Shown here one piece after another: positions 34,301 to 42,102 of a stretch of 64,000 bases of DNA. Source of the stretch: Kribbella soli (lineage in GTDB: Bacteria; Actinomycetota; Actinomycetes; Propionibacteriales; Kribbellaceae); assembly GCF_004331345.1 (NCBI RefSeq), contig NZ_SJJZ01000006.1, forward strand, positions 434,001-498,000, given 5' to 3'. Position 1 is the first letter of the stretch. Every line of letters starts with the position of its first letter. A model generated the notes under the pieces. It saw only the letters and a list, made by a program, of their open reading frames with translations. It was not told the DNA's origin and ran no database searches. The position numbers and the translations under genes were made by a program.

Positions 34301-36191
34301 CCTCGCGCTCCTCGGTGTCCTCCGGTGCCCGCAGGCCGAAGTCGTAGATGTAGGCCATCGTGCCGTCGTCGCAGCGGATCTCGTACGGGCGCTCGTCGAC
34401 GACCTCCACGCCCATCGCGCTCAGGTGCGGCAGCACCTGCGACAGGGACAGCGGCGACCCGGTGCGGAACACCTTGAAGCGCCGCTCGCCCTCCCACTCC
34501 TCGTCGAGCGGGGTGTAGAGCGACATGGCCAGCCCGTTGTCGGACGGCAGCCCCTCCAGGACGTGGACGTCGTTGACCGCGACGCGCGCGTCGAAGTCCT
34601 CCTTGTACGCCTCCGGGAACGCGTTGGCGTACCGGCGGGCCAGCTTGGTGACCGCACCGTCGCCGCCCTGTGCGTGCAGCGCCACGGTGAAGTCGTCCTG
34701 CCACGCCCGGGTCGCCTCGATGACCTGCTGCTCCAGCAGATCCGCGTCGTACTCGCCGACCGTCTCGCCCTGCTTCATCCGCACCACGAAGTGCACGCGG
34801 GCCAGCACGGACTCGGTCACGTAGGCGGCGTATGTGACGGTCTCGGCGCCGATCGCGTCCTTGAGGATCTGCTGCATCTTCAGCCGGACCGCAGTGGTGT
34901 AGCGGTCACGCGGCAGGTACACCAGGCAGGACAGGTACCGGTTGTAGACGTCACGCCGTACGAACAGCTTGACCGCGCGCCGCTCCTGCAGGTGGAGCAC
35001 TGACTGCACGATCGGCAGCAGGTCCTCCACAGGTGCCTGCAGCAGCTCGTCGCGCGGGTAGGTCTCCAGTACGTCGAGCAGACCCTTGCCGCTGTGGCTG
35101 TTCGGGTCGAAGCCGGTCTGGCGGAACAGCTCCAGCGCCTTCCGCCGCAGCACCGGCACCTGCATGACGCTCTCGGTGTACGCCGTCGACGACAGCAGAC
35201 CGATGAACCGGCACTCCCGGACCGGGTTGCCGCCCTCGTCGAACTGCTTGATGCCGACGTAGTCCAGGAAGGTCGACCTGTGCACCGTGGAGCGGGAGTT
35301 CGCCTTGGTGAGGATCAGCAGCTTCTGCTCCTGCGCCTTGGCGCTCACCTCCGGCGGCAGCTTGCCGGAACCCGGCTTCGGGTCCGGGCGAAGGATGCCC
35401 AGACCGGTCCCGGGGCGGCCGCGCAGGATGCCCTGCTCGCCTTCCATGGTGAAGTCGTACTCGCGGTAGCCCAGAAAGGTGAAGTGCTCGTCGGCCAGCC
35501 ACTCCAGCAGCTCGCGGGCCTCCTCCACCTCGCTCTCGGAGACCGGCAGGTCGGCGGCGTTCAGGCCGGCGGCGATGGTGACCGCCTTCTCGTGCATCTT
35601 CGGCCAGTCCTCGACCGACTCGCGGACGTCGTTCAGCACCTTCTGCAGGTCCTGCTCGAGCGCGCGGTGCTCGGCGACGTCCGCGATCCGCTCGATCTCC
35701 AGGTGCATCCAGCTCTCGCGGACCAGGTCGTGCCCGTCCGCGGTCGCGCTGTCGTCGAGGACCTCCTGCAGCGTGCCGGCCATGTCGCGCCGGACCACGA
35801 ACTGCGGGTGGATCAGCAGCTGGAGCTCGAGGTTGCGTTCGGTGATCGCCATCGAGGCGCTGTCCACCAGGAACGGCATGTCGTCGATGACGATCTCGAC
35901 CACGGTCCGGCCGCTCGCGGACCAGCCGTGCTCCTCGAGCGTCGGCGTGAAGACATGCACCTTCGCCGTACCCTGCGGGCGGGACATCGCGGACTTGTAG
36001 TGGTGCCGCGCGGCGCCCAGGCAGTCGTTCGGCTGGCGCTCGGCGACGTCCTCGGCGGCGACGTGCCGGTAGTACTGCTCGAGGAATGTCTTCAGCTTGC
36101 CCGGGTCGGCCGACTTGTCGTGACCATGTGTTCCCGCGGCCACCGCCTTGGCGAGCACATCCGCCTTCTGGACGTCCAGCTTGCTTCGCAT
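31329..36191 (-). CDS. gdh: Large NAD-dependent glutamate dehydrogenase
   Basis: 1620 residues, the size of the 180-kDa class of NAD-GDH (such as M. tuberculosis Rv2476c). An N-terminal regulatory part with ACT-like segments precedes the catalytic domain near residues 780-1250. There GGLRWSDRREDFRTEVLGL and VKNSVIVPVGAKGGF hold the glutamate-binding and catalytic Lys residues, and VVGVGDMSGDVFGNGMLLS is the nucleotide-binding fold. A helical C-terminal domain follows. It deaminates glutamate to 2-oxoglutarate and ammonia with NAD. GGTGGGGA precedes the ATG. Monocistronic, with an inverted repeat in the leader. Confidence 0.96.
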   Translation of the reverse strand: MRSKLDVQKADVLAKAVAAGTHGHDKSADPGKLKTFLEQYYRHVAAEDVAERQPNDCLGAARHHYKSAMSRPQGTAKVHVFTPTLEEHGWSASGRTVVEIVIDDMPFLVDSASMAITERNLELQLLIHPQFVVRRDMAGTLQEVLDDSATADGHDLVRESWMHLEIERIADVAEHRALEQDLQKVLNDVRESVEDWPKMHEKAVTIAAGLNAADLPVSESEVEEARELLEWLADEHFTFLGYREYDFTMEGEQGILRGRPGTGLGILRPDPKPGSGKLPPEVSAKAQEQKLLILTKANSRSTVHRSTFLDYVGIKQFDEGGNPVRECRFIGLLSSTAYTESVMQVPVLRRKALELFRQTGFDPNSHSGKGLLDVLETYPRDELLQAPVEDLLPIVQSVLHLQERRAVKLFVRRDVYNRYLSCLVYLPRDRYTTAVRLKMQQILKDAIGAETVTYAAYVTESVLARVHFVVRMKQGETVGEYDADLLEQQVIEATRAWQDDFTVALHAQGGDGAVTKLARRYANAFPEAYKEDFDARVAVNDVHVLEGLPSDNGLAMSLYTPLDEEWEGERRFKVFRTGSPLSLSQVLPHLSAMGVEVVDERPYEIRCDDGTMAYIYDFGLRAPEDTEEREELRTLFSDTFQAVWEGRAESDKLNALVLRGSLSWRQVSILRAYQCYLRQGGTPFSRDYIHNTFLNHVDVAGLLVQLFETSFDPARGPADDPDRTMRTDQLEKEILAALDTVQSLDEDRILRSYLTVMKATLRTNYFQPGADGKPRSYISLKLEPKAIPELPQPRPAYEIFVYSPQVEGVHLRFGAVARGGLRWSDRREDFRTEVLGLVKAQMVKNSVIVPVGAKGGFYAKQLPDPSVDRDAWLAEGIASYKTFISGLLDITDNIVAGDIVPPRDVVRYDGDDAYLVVAADKGTATFSDIANGVAKEYGFWLGDAFASGGSVGYDHKAMGITARGAWESVKRHFREMGHDCQSEDFTVVGVGDMSGDVFGNGMLLSEHIRLVAAFDHRHIFLDPTPDAASSFAERRRLFDLPRSSWADYDRSLISAGGGVFPRTDKAIPISAEVRDALGLEGGPVTLTPAELMNAILKAPVDLFWNGGIGTYVKSSGESNADVGDKANDAIRIDGSELRARAVGEGGNLGFTQLGRIEYAAAGGRINTDFIDNVAGVDTSDHEVNIKILLDTVVADGDLTEKQRNDIIASMTDEVGALVLKSNYRQNIALANAAEQAPALMHVHQDWVRRLEKEGLLDRQLEFLPSVTEFKKRKADGRGLTSPELSVLIAYTKIVLDAELLKTSLPDDPYLAHKLASYFPKAIQERFTDQIQSHQLRREIITTQVVNEFVNTSGITAYHRLSLETGGTIEDVVRANLAASRIFSQPELLSSNAELDNVVDAATQTHMRLETRTLVERATRWLVSTRRPPVDIEELIEFFGPGIAKLTAALPDVLRGRELALFEQRREALVQKGVSEDFATRIAVLPPAYGGLGIVETASREDIDIFEVAKVHFALGERLQLGRFLERIIGLPRTDRWQTMARAALRDDLHAVHARLTRQVLATTDPSVDPEERVITWQDQNATALARAATMLEEIVETEGPELAHLSVGLRLVRTLIANQA

Positions 36192-36233
36192 TCCCCACCG
36201 TCTCCACACGTGACTTCGGCGTCGCTCGCGCCG

Positions 36234-36255
36234 GACCGCACGACATTGTGCGGTC
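36234..36255 (-). promoter_or_regulatory. Inverted repeat in the gdh upstream region
   Basis: GACCGCAC-gacatt-GTGCGGTC is a perfect 8-bp inverted repeat 43 bp before the gdh ATG, in the 115-bp spacer to the ferredoxin stop. It could be an operator or a 5'-leader hairpin. No U-run follows on either strand. Confidence 0.4.
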
Positions 36256-36306
36256 ACTCAGAGATTAGTCCACCTTTGTCACTGGTGTGGTGTCGGGACG
36301 GGCCTG

Positions 36307-36504
36307 TCATCGACTACTGAGGCGTAGTGCAAGAGCCGGACAGGCGAGGACTGCGCGGCGCGCGTCCGGGAGTTCACCGGCGGTGATTTCGCGGCCGCGG
36401 AGGACGGGGAATCCCCACTCGTCGAGGACGACGTCATCAGGCAGCAGACCTGCGCAAAGGCCGTGTCCGTCGCACCTGGTCCAGTCGATCTCCACCTTGT
36501 TCAT
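36307..36504 (-). CDS. Small 3Fe-4S-type ferredoxin
   Basis: 65 residues. RCDGHGLCAGLLPDD supplies CxxHxxC and the distal Cys is in VLACPALAL, the pattern of single-cluster actinobacterial ferredoxins (CxxHxxC...CP), where the His position usually goes with a 3Fe-4S cluster. The ATG overlaps the NuoF-like stop (ATGA). Last gene of an electron-transfer operon, so it probably passes electrons to or from the NuoF-like flavoprotein; a P450 partner is not nearby. Confidence 0.9.
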   Translation of the reverse strand: MNKVEIDWTRCDGHGLCAGLLPDDVVLDEWGFPVLRGREITAGELPDARRAVLACPALALRLSSR

Positions 36505-37748
36505 CGGGTACCTCCAGGGACGGGCAGAACTCCGAGAACCGGCCGGCCACAGCCCTGACCGGACAGATGACGCCGTACGTCGTCGTCGAAGACCTCGAGC
36601 GCCGATGTGAGGAACCTCGCAGCCCCGTCCGGGTGCGCGCAGGCGCCTCTGCCCGGAATCAGACCGAGGTGCCGCTGGGCGTCGTACCAGCCCTGACTGT
36701 CGCCGATGGTCAGCCGGGCGAAGTCGTCGACGAGTGAGGCGAGGCCGAAGACACAGGGTCCGCACTGGCCGGCCGACTGACTCCTCAGCCACTCAGCGAC
36801 CCTGGTGACCTCGCCGAGCGGACAGGTACCGGAGCCGAGCGCGAGGATGATCCCGGCGGACACCTCCGGTCGCTGCAGCAGCACGCCATCGGTCTGCGGC
36901 AGCCAGCGCCCGTGGTACCCGCCCAGCAGGACAGGTCCCGGTTCTGCACCGGCGTACTGCAGGACTGTGTCCAGTGGGACGCCTGTCGGTGTCTCGATCA
37001 CACCGGGCCGTTGGACCGCCCCGTCGATCGTCAGCAGCTGCGTACCCGGTTCGCTGGTCAGACCGGTGCTGCTGAACCCGCGGGACCCGAGCCGCGCGAG
37101 TACGGCGAGCTGCGCGAACGTCTCCACGTTCGACAGGAACGTCGGCCGCCGGTGGTACCCCCTCCGCGTCGGCAGCACCCGCCGACCCGGTGGCACCGCA
37201 GTACCGCCTTCAAGCACACTCAGCACCGCGCGAGCCTCACCTGCGACGAACCGACCCGGGGTGTCACGCACCTCGATCGCCAGCTGGTCGTCACGCTCCA
37301 TCAGCGCCTCTCGGAGGGACGTGGCCGCGGCAGGGTCGTGTACGGCGATCAGCACGTGCGGTGCCCGCAGTGCGTGCGCGAGACCGACTGCGCCGTCCAG
37401 AACGAGGTGTGGCGACCGGGTCAGGAGCAGACGGTCCTTCCGGCTCACCGGCTCGCTCTCCGAGCCGTTGACCACCACAGCTTCTACACCGCGAGCTGGG
37501 AGGTCCTGCAGCTTCAGTGCGACCGGAAAGGCCGCACCGCCGCGCCCCCTGAGTCCTACGGCTTCGCAGAGCTGCACGTAGTCGTCGCGGGTTAGCTCGG
37601 GCTGCGGACCGTGCGTCAGGAGATGACGCTGGAGGTCCAGACGGCCCTGGTCGAGTCCGGCGAGGACTCTGGCGTCACCGATGACCCTGTGTCGCTCCCC
37701 TTCCAACCCCGCCGAGCGAAGCGACGCGGGGCTGTCGATGGTGGTCAT
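36501..37748 (-). CDS. NuoF-like FMN/NADH-binding flavoprotein
   Basis: 415 residues. GLRGRGGAAFPVALKL is the glycine-rich NADH/FMN site of NuoF/HoxF, VVVNGSESEPVSRKDR the FMN loop, PTFLSNVETFAQLAVL the following helix and GVPLDTVLQYAG an SLBB segment. The C-terminal cluster site reads SAGQCGPC...ACAHPDG: the first Cys of the standard SCGxCxPC is Ala. It likely moves electrons between NAD(P)H and the neighbouring ferredoxin or membrane protein. ATGA overlaps on both sides show it is made together with them. Confidence 0.88.
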   Translation of the reverse strand: MTTIDSPASLRSAGLEGERHRVIGDARVLAGLDQGRLDLQRHLLTHGPQPELTRDDYVQLCEAVGLRGRGGAAFPVALKLQDLPARGVEAVVVNGSESEPVSRKDRLLLTRSPHLVLDGAVGLAHALRAPHVLIAVHDPAAATSLREALMERDDQLAIEVRDTPGRFVAGEARAVLSVLEGGTAVPPGRRVLPTRRGYHRRPTFLSNVETFAQLAVLARLGSRGFSSTGLTSEPGTQLLTIDGAVQRPGVIETPTGVPLDTVLQYAGAEPGPVLLGGYHGRWLPQTDGVLLQRPEVSAGIILALGSGTCPLGEVTRVAEWLRSQSAGQCGPCVFGLASLVDDFARLTIGDSQGWYDAQRHLGLIPGRGACAHPDGAARFLTSALEVFDDDVRRHLSGQGCGRPVLGVLPVPGGTR

Positions 37749-38299
37749 TGGGTCCTCCAGGCGCGGGTGGTTTTAGGGGTCGCGTTGTTGAGGCGGTACG
37801 CGCCGGCGGTGGCGACCGCGCCCAGGCACGCGAGCGTGATGCCGAGCATCCACGGCGTACTGCGGTCGGTACCTGCCAGCAGTGCGTGGCCGATGGACAG
37901 CAACCACCCGACCGACGCGGCGATGTGTAGCTTGCGCCAGTGCTTCGTGAACGACTGGGACACGGCCAACCGGCCACGGGCCGCTCCGACGAGGGACGCC
38001 AGTACGAGGCTGTAGAGAGCAAGCACCCCGATGACCATGGCGAACGGCCGGTAGCCGGAGCCGAACGGCCACACCAGAACGGTCGGACTGATGTCCACGT
38101 AGCTGTCGGCGATCACCGCGACCACATGTGTCGCCAGCAGGACCAGTCCGGTCACAGCGGCCGAGCGGTGCACGTACTGGAGCCAGAACCGCCGCTCCGG
38201 TCGACGCACGCCGGGCATCACCATTCCGAGTACGGCGGACAGCGTGAACATGACCATCGTGACCACGCCGGCCGCGCGGGCCAGGTACCACAGGGTCAT
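37745..38299 (-). CDS. Ferric-reductase-like transmembrane cytochrome
   Basis: 184 residues with five or six hydrophobic helices. His residues within helices (QYVHRSAAVTG, LLATHVVAVIA, HWRKLHIAAS, GHALLAG) are spaced as heme ligands of the ferric-reductase/YedZ-like fold. It would pass electrons across the membrane to exported flavoproteins. Start set at ATG 38299, which overlaps the apbE stop by one base (TGATG); its own end overlaps the NuoF-like ATG. Confidence 0.88.
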   Translation of the reverse strand: MTLWYLARAAGVVTMVMFTLSAVLGMVMPGVRRPERRFWLQYVHRSAAVTGLVLLATHVVAVIADSYVDISPTVLVWPFGSGYRPFAMVIGVLALYSLVLASLVGAARGRLAVSQSFTKHWRKLHIAASVGWLLSIGHALLAGTDRSTPWMLGITLACLGAVATAGAYRLNNATPKTTRAWRTQ

Positions 38300-39207
38300 C
38301 AGGCGGCCCTGCTCGCCGTCGGCCACCCGCACAGCTCGGTGACCTCACCGTCGTCGGCAATCAGCCGCGCCGGGTGACCGGACAGCTTCAGCCGCCCGAC
38401 GGCTGCTTCGCCCGTCGCGATGAGCGCAGTACTGAAGGTGTTCGCCCGTACGGCGGTCGGCGCCCAGACGGAGGCAGTCCGGTACAGACCCTCCGCGGGA
38501 CGGCCCGTGCGCGGGTCGATGACGTGGTGCCCGTAGCCGGTCGGTGTCTGCCAACGCCGTACGGTCCGGGTCGACGTGGTCAGACCGCCGTGGGCGAGCG
38601 TCACGAGGACACCCTCGTCGCCGGCGCGCTCCGCGACGGTGATGACCCACGGCTTCTTCGGCGTACCCGCTGCCCGCAGGTCGCCGCCGATCTCGACGAG
38701 GACCGCGCAGCCGTAGCGCTTGCTGATCACGTTGGCCGCCCGATCCGCCGTCCAGGCCTTGGCGGTGGCACCGAGGTCGAGAGCGCAGTCCTTCGGCACA
38801 CCTAGCAGCGCTAGCTTCCGGTTGAGGCGGACCTCCTGCCAGCCGGCGATCTGCGTCGGGTCCTCGGGCGCTTGCGGGAAGCGCCGCCGTACGGCTTCGA
38901 TGTCGGCGTCGTACCCGGCCGCGATCACCGCCGCGCCGACGGTCGGGTCGACTGCCCCGCCACTCATCTGGGCCGCGACCAGGCTGACGTCGACCAGGTC
39001 GACGAGCAGACGCGACACCGGTGCGAGGGCGCCGGCGCGGGTGTTGACGATCGACAGCTCGGAGTCCGGGCGGAACCGGCTCGCGGCCTTGTCGACGCGG
39101 TCCATCAGCGCCTTGAGCTCACCGCACGCCGCCCCCAGTACAGCGGGGTCGTCGACGGTCAGCCGGACCGTGCAACTCCACGCGTTCCACGTGCGTGAGG
39201 CGGTCAT
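38299..39207 (-). CDS. apbE: ApbE-type FMN transferase
   Basis: 302 residues. ASRFRPDSELSIVN, GAVDPTVGAAVIAAGYD and DLGATAKAWTADRAA are ApbE blocks, and GHHVIDPRTGRPAEG plus RANTFSTALIATG form the metal/FAD site. ApbE cleaves FAD and attaches FMN to Thr/Ser of exported redox proteins. Most ApbE proteins are exported; no signal peptide is clear at this start. It is coupled by ATGA to the Ser-rich membrane protein, its possible target. Confidence 0.92.
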   Translation of the reverse strand: MTASRTWNAWSCTVRLTVDDPAVLGAACGELKALMDRVDKAASRFRPDSELSIVNTRAGALAPVSRLLVDLVDVSLVAAQMSGGAVDPTVGAAVIAAGYDADIEAVRRRFPQAPEDPTQIAGWQEVRLNRKLALLGVPKDCALDLGATAKAWTADRAANVISKRYGCAVLVEIGGDLRAAGTPKKPWVITVAERAGDEGVLVTLAHGGLTTSTRTVRRWQTPTGYGHHVIDPRTGRPAEGLYRTASVWAPTAVRANTFSTALIATGEAAVGRLKLSGHPARLIADDGEVTELCGWPTASRAA

Positions 39208-39491
39208 GACCCGTTGCTCCCGCCTTGCGAGGTGGAGCCGGAGTCGGCCGAGCCGACGCCGCTCGAGCTGCTGCTGTCGTCCGAGCTCGAACTGGAGCTT
39301 GAGCTGGAGGAGTCCGAACTGCTGGACGTCGACGTCGTACCGGTGCTGCCGCTGTCCGAGTGCTTCGAGGACACGACCGCGACCGAGATCCCGGTCGCGC
39401 CGACTCCGAGGACGGCAGTGGCTATCGCGGCCGCGGACGCGCGGTGGAGCCAGCGCCGGCGGTTGGGTTGGGGTTCGCCTGTGGTGACCAT
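39204..39491 (-). CDS. Ser-rich single-span membrane protein, possible flavinylation target
   Basis: 95 residues: basic N-terminus (PNRRRWLHRASA), one hydrophobic helix (AIATAVLGVGATGISVAVV) and an exported tail of about 45 residues that is nearly all Ser, Asp, Gly and Thr. Actinobacterial FMN-binding proteins in such operons have a similar Ser-rich linker followed by an FMN-bind domain; here that domain is missing. SGSTGTTSTS loosely resembles the ApbE target motif DxxTGAT but lacks the Asp at the right place. First gene of the operon. Function unknown. Confidence 0.72.
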   Translation of the reverse strand: MVTTGEPQPNRRRWLHRASAAAIATAVLGVGATGISVAVVSSKHSDSGSTGTTSTSSSSDSSSSSSSSSSDDSSSSSGVGSADSGSTSQGGSNGS

Positions 39492-39582
39492 GCCGTAAGC
39501 CTCGTTCGAGGCCCGTCAGCCGCACTCCAAGAGAAGATCAAGCCACCGTCAAGTTCTGCTGAAAGCTCTCTGAGAACAGGTC

Positions 39583-40077
39583 TCAGGAGCGGGCCTCCAG
39601 CGGGCAGTCGGTGTCGCAGTGCTTGCCGATCGTGCCGACGATCTCGTCGGCGACCTCACCGAGAACGGCGAGGCGGTCGGGGCCGAACACGTCGACGAAG
39701 AACTCCCGCACCCGCGCGGCGTGCACCGGCGCGCACTCCTTGATCGCGGTCAGGCCTTCCTCGGTGATGGCGATCTCCGGGTACCGCGAGTCGCAGGCCT
39801 CCTTGCGGATCAGGCCGCGCTTCTCCATCCGGGTCAGGTGATGGGACAGCCGGCTCTTCTCCCACTGCGTCGCGCGCCCGAGCTCGAACGCCCGCATCCG
39901 GCCGGACTCCGACTCGGACAGATTCACCAGGATCTCGAAGTCCGACTTGGACAGGCCGAAGTCCCGCTGGAGGTGCCGCTCCAGGTGCGTCTCCAGCGTT
40001 CGGTTCATCAGCAGGTAGCTGCGCCACGCCTTCTGCTCGTCGTCGTCGAGCCACGGTCCCTTGCTCACGAGAACCAT
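39583..40077 (-). CDS. MarR-family transcriptional regulator
   Basis: 164 residues. The winged-helix core runs from FGLSKSDFEILVNLSE through RAFELGRATQWEKSRLSHHL to TRMEKRGLIRKE, the MarR pattern, with a C-terminal dimer helix. Three Cys (ECAP, CDTDC) near the end could make it redox- or thiol-responsive, as in several MarR sensors. It is divergent from an NmrA-like gene, and two identical operators lie between them. ATG 40077 has little Shine-Dalgarno sequence, so it may be near-leaderless. Confidence 0.93.
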   Translation of the reverse strand: MVLVSKGPWLDDDEQKAWRSYLLMNRTLETHLERHLQRDFGLSKSDFEILVNLSESESGRMRAFELGRATQWEKSRLSHHLTRMEKRGLIRKEACDSRYPEIAITEEGLTAIKECAPVHAARVREFFVDVFGPDRLAVLGEVADEIVGTIGKHCDTDCPLEARS

Positions 40078-40089
40078 CCTACCCGCTCG

Positions 40090-40141
40090 GGTTGACACAT
40101 CAACCAATCGCGCTACGATCGGTTGAGTTGACACATCAACC
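40090..40141. promoter_or_regulatory. Promoter with two identical MarR operators (GTTGACACATCAAC)
   Basis: The 14-bp palindrome GTTGA-caca-TCAAC occurs twice, at 40091-40104 and 40127-40140, 36 bp apart. The first copy extends to GGTTGACACATCAACC and contains a consensus -35 TTGACA (40092-40097); TACGAT at 40114-40119 is a good -10 at 16-bp spacing. The second copy sits at the expected transcription start, 25 bp before the NmrA-like ATG. Binding would block the promoter from both sides. Strong prediction for MarR control of both genes. Confidence 0.85.
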
Positions 40142-40165
40142 TAACTGTTCGAGGAGTGAACGGAT

Positions 40166-41137
40166 ATGAGCAAGCTGATCGCCGTCGTCGGAGCCACCGG
40201 AGCCCAGGGTGGCGCGCTGGTCCGCGCGATCCTGGCGGATCCGTCGGGCGAGTTCGCCGTACGAGCGCTGACCCGGAACCCGGACTCCGGCGCGGCGAAG
40301 GACCTCGCCGCCGCGGGCGCCGAGGTGGTCGCCGCGGATCTCGACGACGAGGCGAGCATCCGGGCCGCGTTCGACGGCGCGTACGGCGCTTTCGTGGTGA
40401 CGAACTACTGGGCGCCGCTGACCGCGGACGAGGAGGCGGCGCGGACCCGCGCCGAGATGGAACTCGACCAGGCCGAGATCGCCGCGCGGGCCGCCCGCGA
40501 CGCCGGCGTACAACACCTGGTCTGGTCGACGCTCGAGGACACCCGCCTGTTCTTCGGCGGGCGTGACGACGTACCGAGCCTGGACGACGGGCGCTACAAG
40601 GTTCCGCACTTCGACGCCAAGGGAGAGGCGGACGAACTGTTCACCAAGTACGGCGTACCGACGACGTTCCTGCGGACCACGTTCTACTTCGACGCGTTCG
40701 TCACCGCCATGGCGCCGACCCGCAACGCCGACGGCACTCTGACCATCACGGTACCGATGGGCGATCAGCGCCTGTCCGGTATCGCCACCGACGACATCGG
40801 CCGCAGCGCCTTCGCCATCCTCAAGCGCCCCGACCTGATCGGCCAGACCGTCAGCATCGCCGGCGACCACCTCACCGGCCACGAGTACGCCGCCGCCCTC
40901 GCCGAAGCCCTCGGCGAAAAGGTCGTCTACTACTCCCCGACCCTCGAGGAGTACCGCGAGTACCCGTTCCCGATGGCCGTCGAAATGGCCAACATGTTCC
41001 AGTTCTACGCCGAGAACCACCACGAGTTCACCGGCAACCGTGACCTCGCGAACGTCCGCGAACTGAACCCGGCCCTGGAGTCGTTCGAAACCTGGCTCAA
41101 CCTGCACAAAGCCGACCTACTGGCCGCCACCAAGTAA
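40166..41137 (+). CDS. NmrA-family NAD(P)-binding protein
   Basis: 323 residues with Rossmann motif VVGATGAQGGALVRAIL, a cofactor-specificity Arg in RALTRNPDS and the NmrA-like AFVVTNYWAP and LVWSTLEDTR blocks. Such proteins act as redox sensors or as quinone/alcohol reductases. It is expressed from the MarR-operator promoter and followed by a strong hairpin. Context suggests inducible response to an electrophile or oxidant; substrate unknown. Confidence 0.9.
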   Translation: MSKLIAVVGATGAQGGALVRAILADPSGEFAVRALTRNPDSGAAKDLAAAGAEVVAADLDDEASIRAAFDGAYGAFVVTNYWAPLTADEEAARTRAEMELDQAEIAARAARDAGVQHLVWSTLEDTRLFFGGRDDVPSLDDGRYKVPHFDAKGEADELFTKYGVPTTFLRTTFYFDAFVTAMAPTRNADGTLTITVPMGDQRLSGIATDDIGRSAFAILKRPDLIGQTVSIAGDHLTGHEYAAALAEALGEKVVYYSPTLEEYREYPFPMAVEMANMFQFYAENHHEFTGNRDLANVRELNPALESFETWLNLHKADLLAATK

Positions 41138-41141
41138 CCCA

Positions 41142-41179
41142 CGACCTTGGGCGACTCACCCGCGAGCCGCCCAAGGTCG
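41142..41179. terminator. Bidirectional hairpin between convergent nmrA-like and znuB-like genes
   Basis: A perfect 12-bp stem (CGACCTTGGGCG with CGCCCAAGGTCG) around a 14-nt loop lies just after the NmrA-like stop and 45 bp from the end of the convergent metal-transport operon. There is no T-run, as is common in high-GC bacteria. Likely factor-independent terminator for both directions. Confidence 0.75.
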
Positions 41180-41223
41180 ACGCCCAAGACTTCCCGACCT
41201 TGCCGTACGCCGTGATCCCGAGC

Positions 41224-42102
41224 TCAACGGACGTCGACTGGGGTGAGGCGCGCAGGACGGCGTACCGGCAGGAGTCGGCAGCCCAGGTATATGGCGAACG
41301 AGATGCTCGTGATGTACGGGCTGATCGGGACCGAACTGCCGGCGGCCAGCAGGATGCCTCCGACCGATGCGACCACTGCGAACGCGGTGCTGAGCAGCGG
41401 AACCCAGACCGGTGACGCGGAGACTCGTAGCGCCGCGGCCGCGGGTGTGACCAGCAGCGAGAGCACGAGGAGCGCGCCGACGATCTGCACCGAGACCGCG
41501 ACCGCGAGACCGAGCAGGATCATGAAGACGATCGACATGACACCGACCGGGACACCGCGGGCAGCGGCAACGTCAGCATCCGTACTCGCGAACAGCAACG
41601 GCCGCCAGATCACCACCAGCCCGACGGCCACGACGGCGGAGATGACGATCAGCGACTTGATCTGCGGATCGTCGATCGCCACGATCTGCCCGGTGAGCAG
41701 GCCGAACTTGTTCGCCGCCCGGCCGTGGTAGAGGCCGAGACACAAGATCCCGAGTCCGAGGCCGAACGGCATCAGTACGGCCGTCACCGAGTTGCGGTCC
41801 CGGGCGCGCGCACCGAGTACGCCGATCAGCAGCGCTGCTGTCAGCGATCCGAGCAGGGCTCCGGTGACGACGCTGGCGCCGAAGAGCAGGCTGGCCGCCG
41901 CACCGGCGAAGGACAGCTCACTGACGCCGTGCACGGCGAACGCCATGTCACGCATCATCACGAACACGCCGATCAGGCCGCCGACAATGCCGAGCACGAC
42001 GCAGGCGATGATCGAGTTCTTCAGCAGCGGCAGGAGTTGGCCGTAGTCGGAGAAGTTGAACATCTCCGACCAGACCGTGCCGAGACTGTCCAGGCCGATC
42101 AT
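41224..42102 (-). CDS. znuB: Zinc/metal ABC transporter permease (ZnuB type)
   Basis: 292 residues with eight or nine hydrophobic helices of the ABC-3 family. MRDMAFAVHGVSELSFAGAA is the conserved loop region with the His/Glu, and ADVAAARGVPVGVMSIVFM is the coupling segment. It imports the metal with the ATPase and lipoprotein encoded upstream, coupled by a 4-bp overlap. The C-terminus is Arg-rich. Confidence 0.92.
   Translation of the reverse strand: MIGLDSLGTVWSEMFNFSDYGQLLPLLKNSIIACVVLGIVGGLIGVFVMMRDMAFAVHGVSELSFAGAAASLLFGASVVTGALLGSLTAALLIGVLGARARDRNSVTAVLMPFGLGLGILCLGLYHGRAANKFGLLTGQIVAIDDPQIKSLIVISAVVAVGLVVIWRPLLFASTDADVAAARGVPVGVMSIVFMILLGLAVAVSVQIVGALLVLSLLVTPAAAALRVSASPVWVPLLSTAFAVVASVGGILLAAGSSVPISPYITSISFAIYLGCRLLPVRRPARLTPVDVR

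Noticed and set aside
32118..35003. Very long open frame (over 900 codons) on the plus strand
   Set aside because: It lies entirely antisense to the gdh gene, has no recognisable domain, and its His/Arg/Val-rich text is the usual mirror of GC-rich codon bias.
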